Assembly (NCBI RefSeq): GCF_910592395.1
Contig: NC_088319.1
Location: forward strand, 6,512,001-6,576,000
Reading direction: 5' to 3'
Source of the DNA: Lineus longissimus
Taxonomy: Eukaryota > Nemertea > Pilidiophora > Heteronemertea > Lineidae
Length of the DNA stretch: 64,000 nucleotides
A program made the translations under genes and the position numbers. Of this stretch, positions 63,440-64,000 are shown in pieces (position 1 is the stretch's first letter; every line of letters begins with the position of its first letter). The notes under the pieces were generated by a model. The model was not told where the DNA came from. It did no database searches and was given only the letters and a program-made list of their open reading frames with translations.

Positions 63440-64000
63440 AGACCGCTAAGCCTCCAGAGGGGTAATAAAGGCCTCTAGGTTGTTTGAGGGAGTGTGTGGG
63501 AGGGGCAAGGGAGAGGGGGGTTCACTAACATCTAAAAATGTAATTTTATTTGGAAAGCATGTGTATTTCGTCAGTTATCTGAGGGAATGGGCAAAAAATG
63601 GGCACCAGTGAGAAGGGCGCGACTCGACCCCCTCACCGGAAAACCGCAAGGGCGGCCGGATTTTTTTCTTTTGCAAATTAAAAAACAGCATTCTGACTTC
63701 CTTACCTGGAAGTGGCATCACCTAAAAAACTGCAGTGTTGGAGCTAAAGGAGAGTTAATATGTAAAGAGCAATCTCTAGTGAACTCACACAACTGTTTGA
63801 CATGGGGGAGCCCCCCAAACCCCCGTCATTCTGACATATTTAGCCAGTACATAGGGGGATGAGTCCCCCAAACCCCCTCCCCCGTTCTCTGAAAGTGACA
63901 GGTTTTAGTCAGTACATTGGGGGGGAAGGCCCCCCCCCCAACCCCCCCCCCCCCCATTGGCCTCTAAAAATAGAATTCCTTGGAGACGCTGAACAATAAG
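63440..64000. other. G/C-homopolymer-rich end of window
   Basis: Repeated AGCCAGTACATAGGGGG / CCCCCAAACCCCC blocks near 63800-63960. No gene recognised. Confidence 0.4.

Overview
The window is animal (metazoan) nuclear DNA: its genes are split by spliceosomal GT-AG introns and the introns are full of short inverted-repeat transposons, LINE fragments and trinucleotide arrays. The compact exons, mid-sized introns and conserved protein signatures suggest a marine invertebrate bilaterian, but the sequence read by eye does not fix the species. All assignments are by eye; no database search was run.

Layout. (1) 585-1279, minus strand: two internal exons of SPCS1 (signal peptidase complex subunit 1); the last exon should lie before base 1 and the first exon was not found. 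(2) 4924-47046, plus strand: one complete gene, XRN1, the cytoplasmic 5'-3' exoribonuclease, in 30 coding exons. Every junction is GT-AG and in phase, total coding length is 5901 nt, giving 1966 residues. All seven catalytic acidic residues are in place. The middle of the protein carries an unusual 360-codon exon rich in Q, G, R and regularly spaced W. (3) 47047-52760: intergenic, mobile-element debris. (4) 52761-57155, plus strand: an integrase gene (DD35E plus GPY/F module) broken by canonical introns in correct phase and followed by AATAAA. A Harbinger-like transposon with 42-bp inverted ends sits wholly inside its first recognisable intron. (5) 57156-64000: mostly dispersed repeats; a few weak splice-flanked open segments on the minus strand at 62.1-63.0 kb may belong to an unrecognised gene.

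Repeats. Two related composite families (called A and B here) combine a CGT/ACG trinucleotide array with tandem monomers of about 300 bp; nearly every monomer carries a perfect or near-perfect AGGTCA direct repeat with 3-nt spacing (DR3), the binding-site layout used by some nuclear receptors. Five TA-flanked CAGT...ACTG elements are pogo-type MITEs. Several foldback or TIR elements have clear target duplications, including one that duplicated the splice donor of XRN1 exon 29.

How the parts relate: SPCS1 and XRN1 are head to head and could share a promoter region near 1.3-4.9 kb. XRN1 and the integrase gene are independent; the integrase gene is either a domesticated host gene or an intron-bearing (Ginger-like) DNA transposon.
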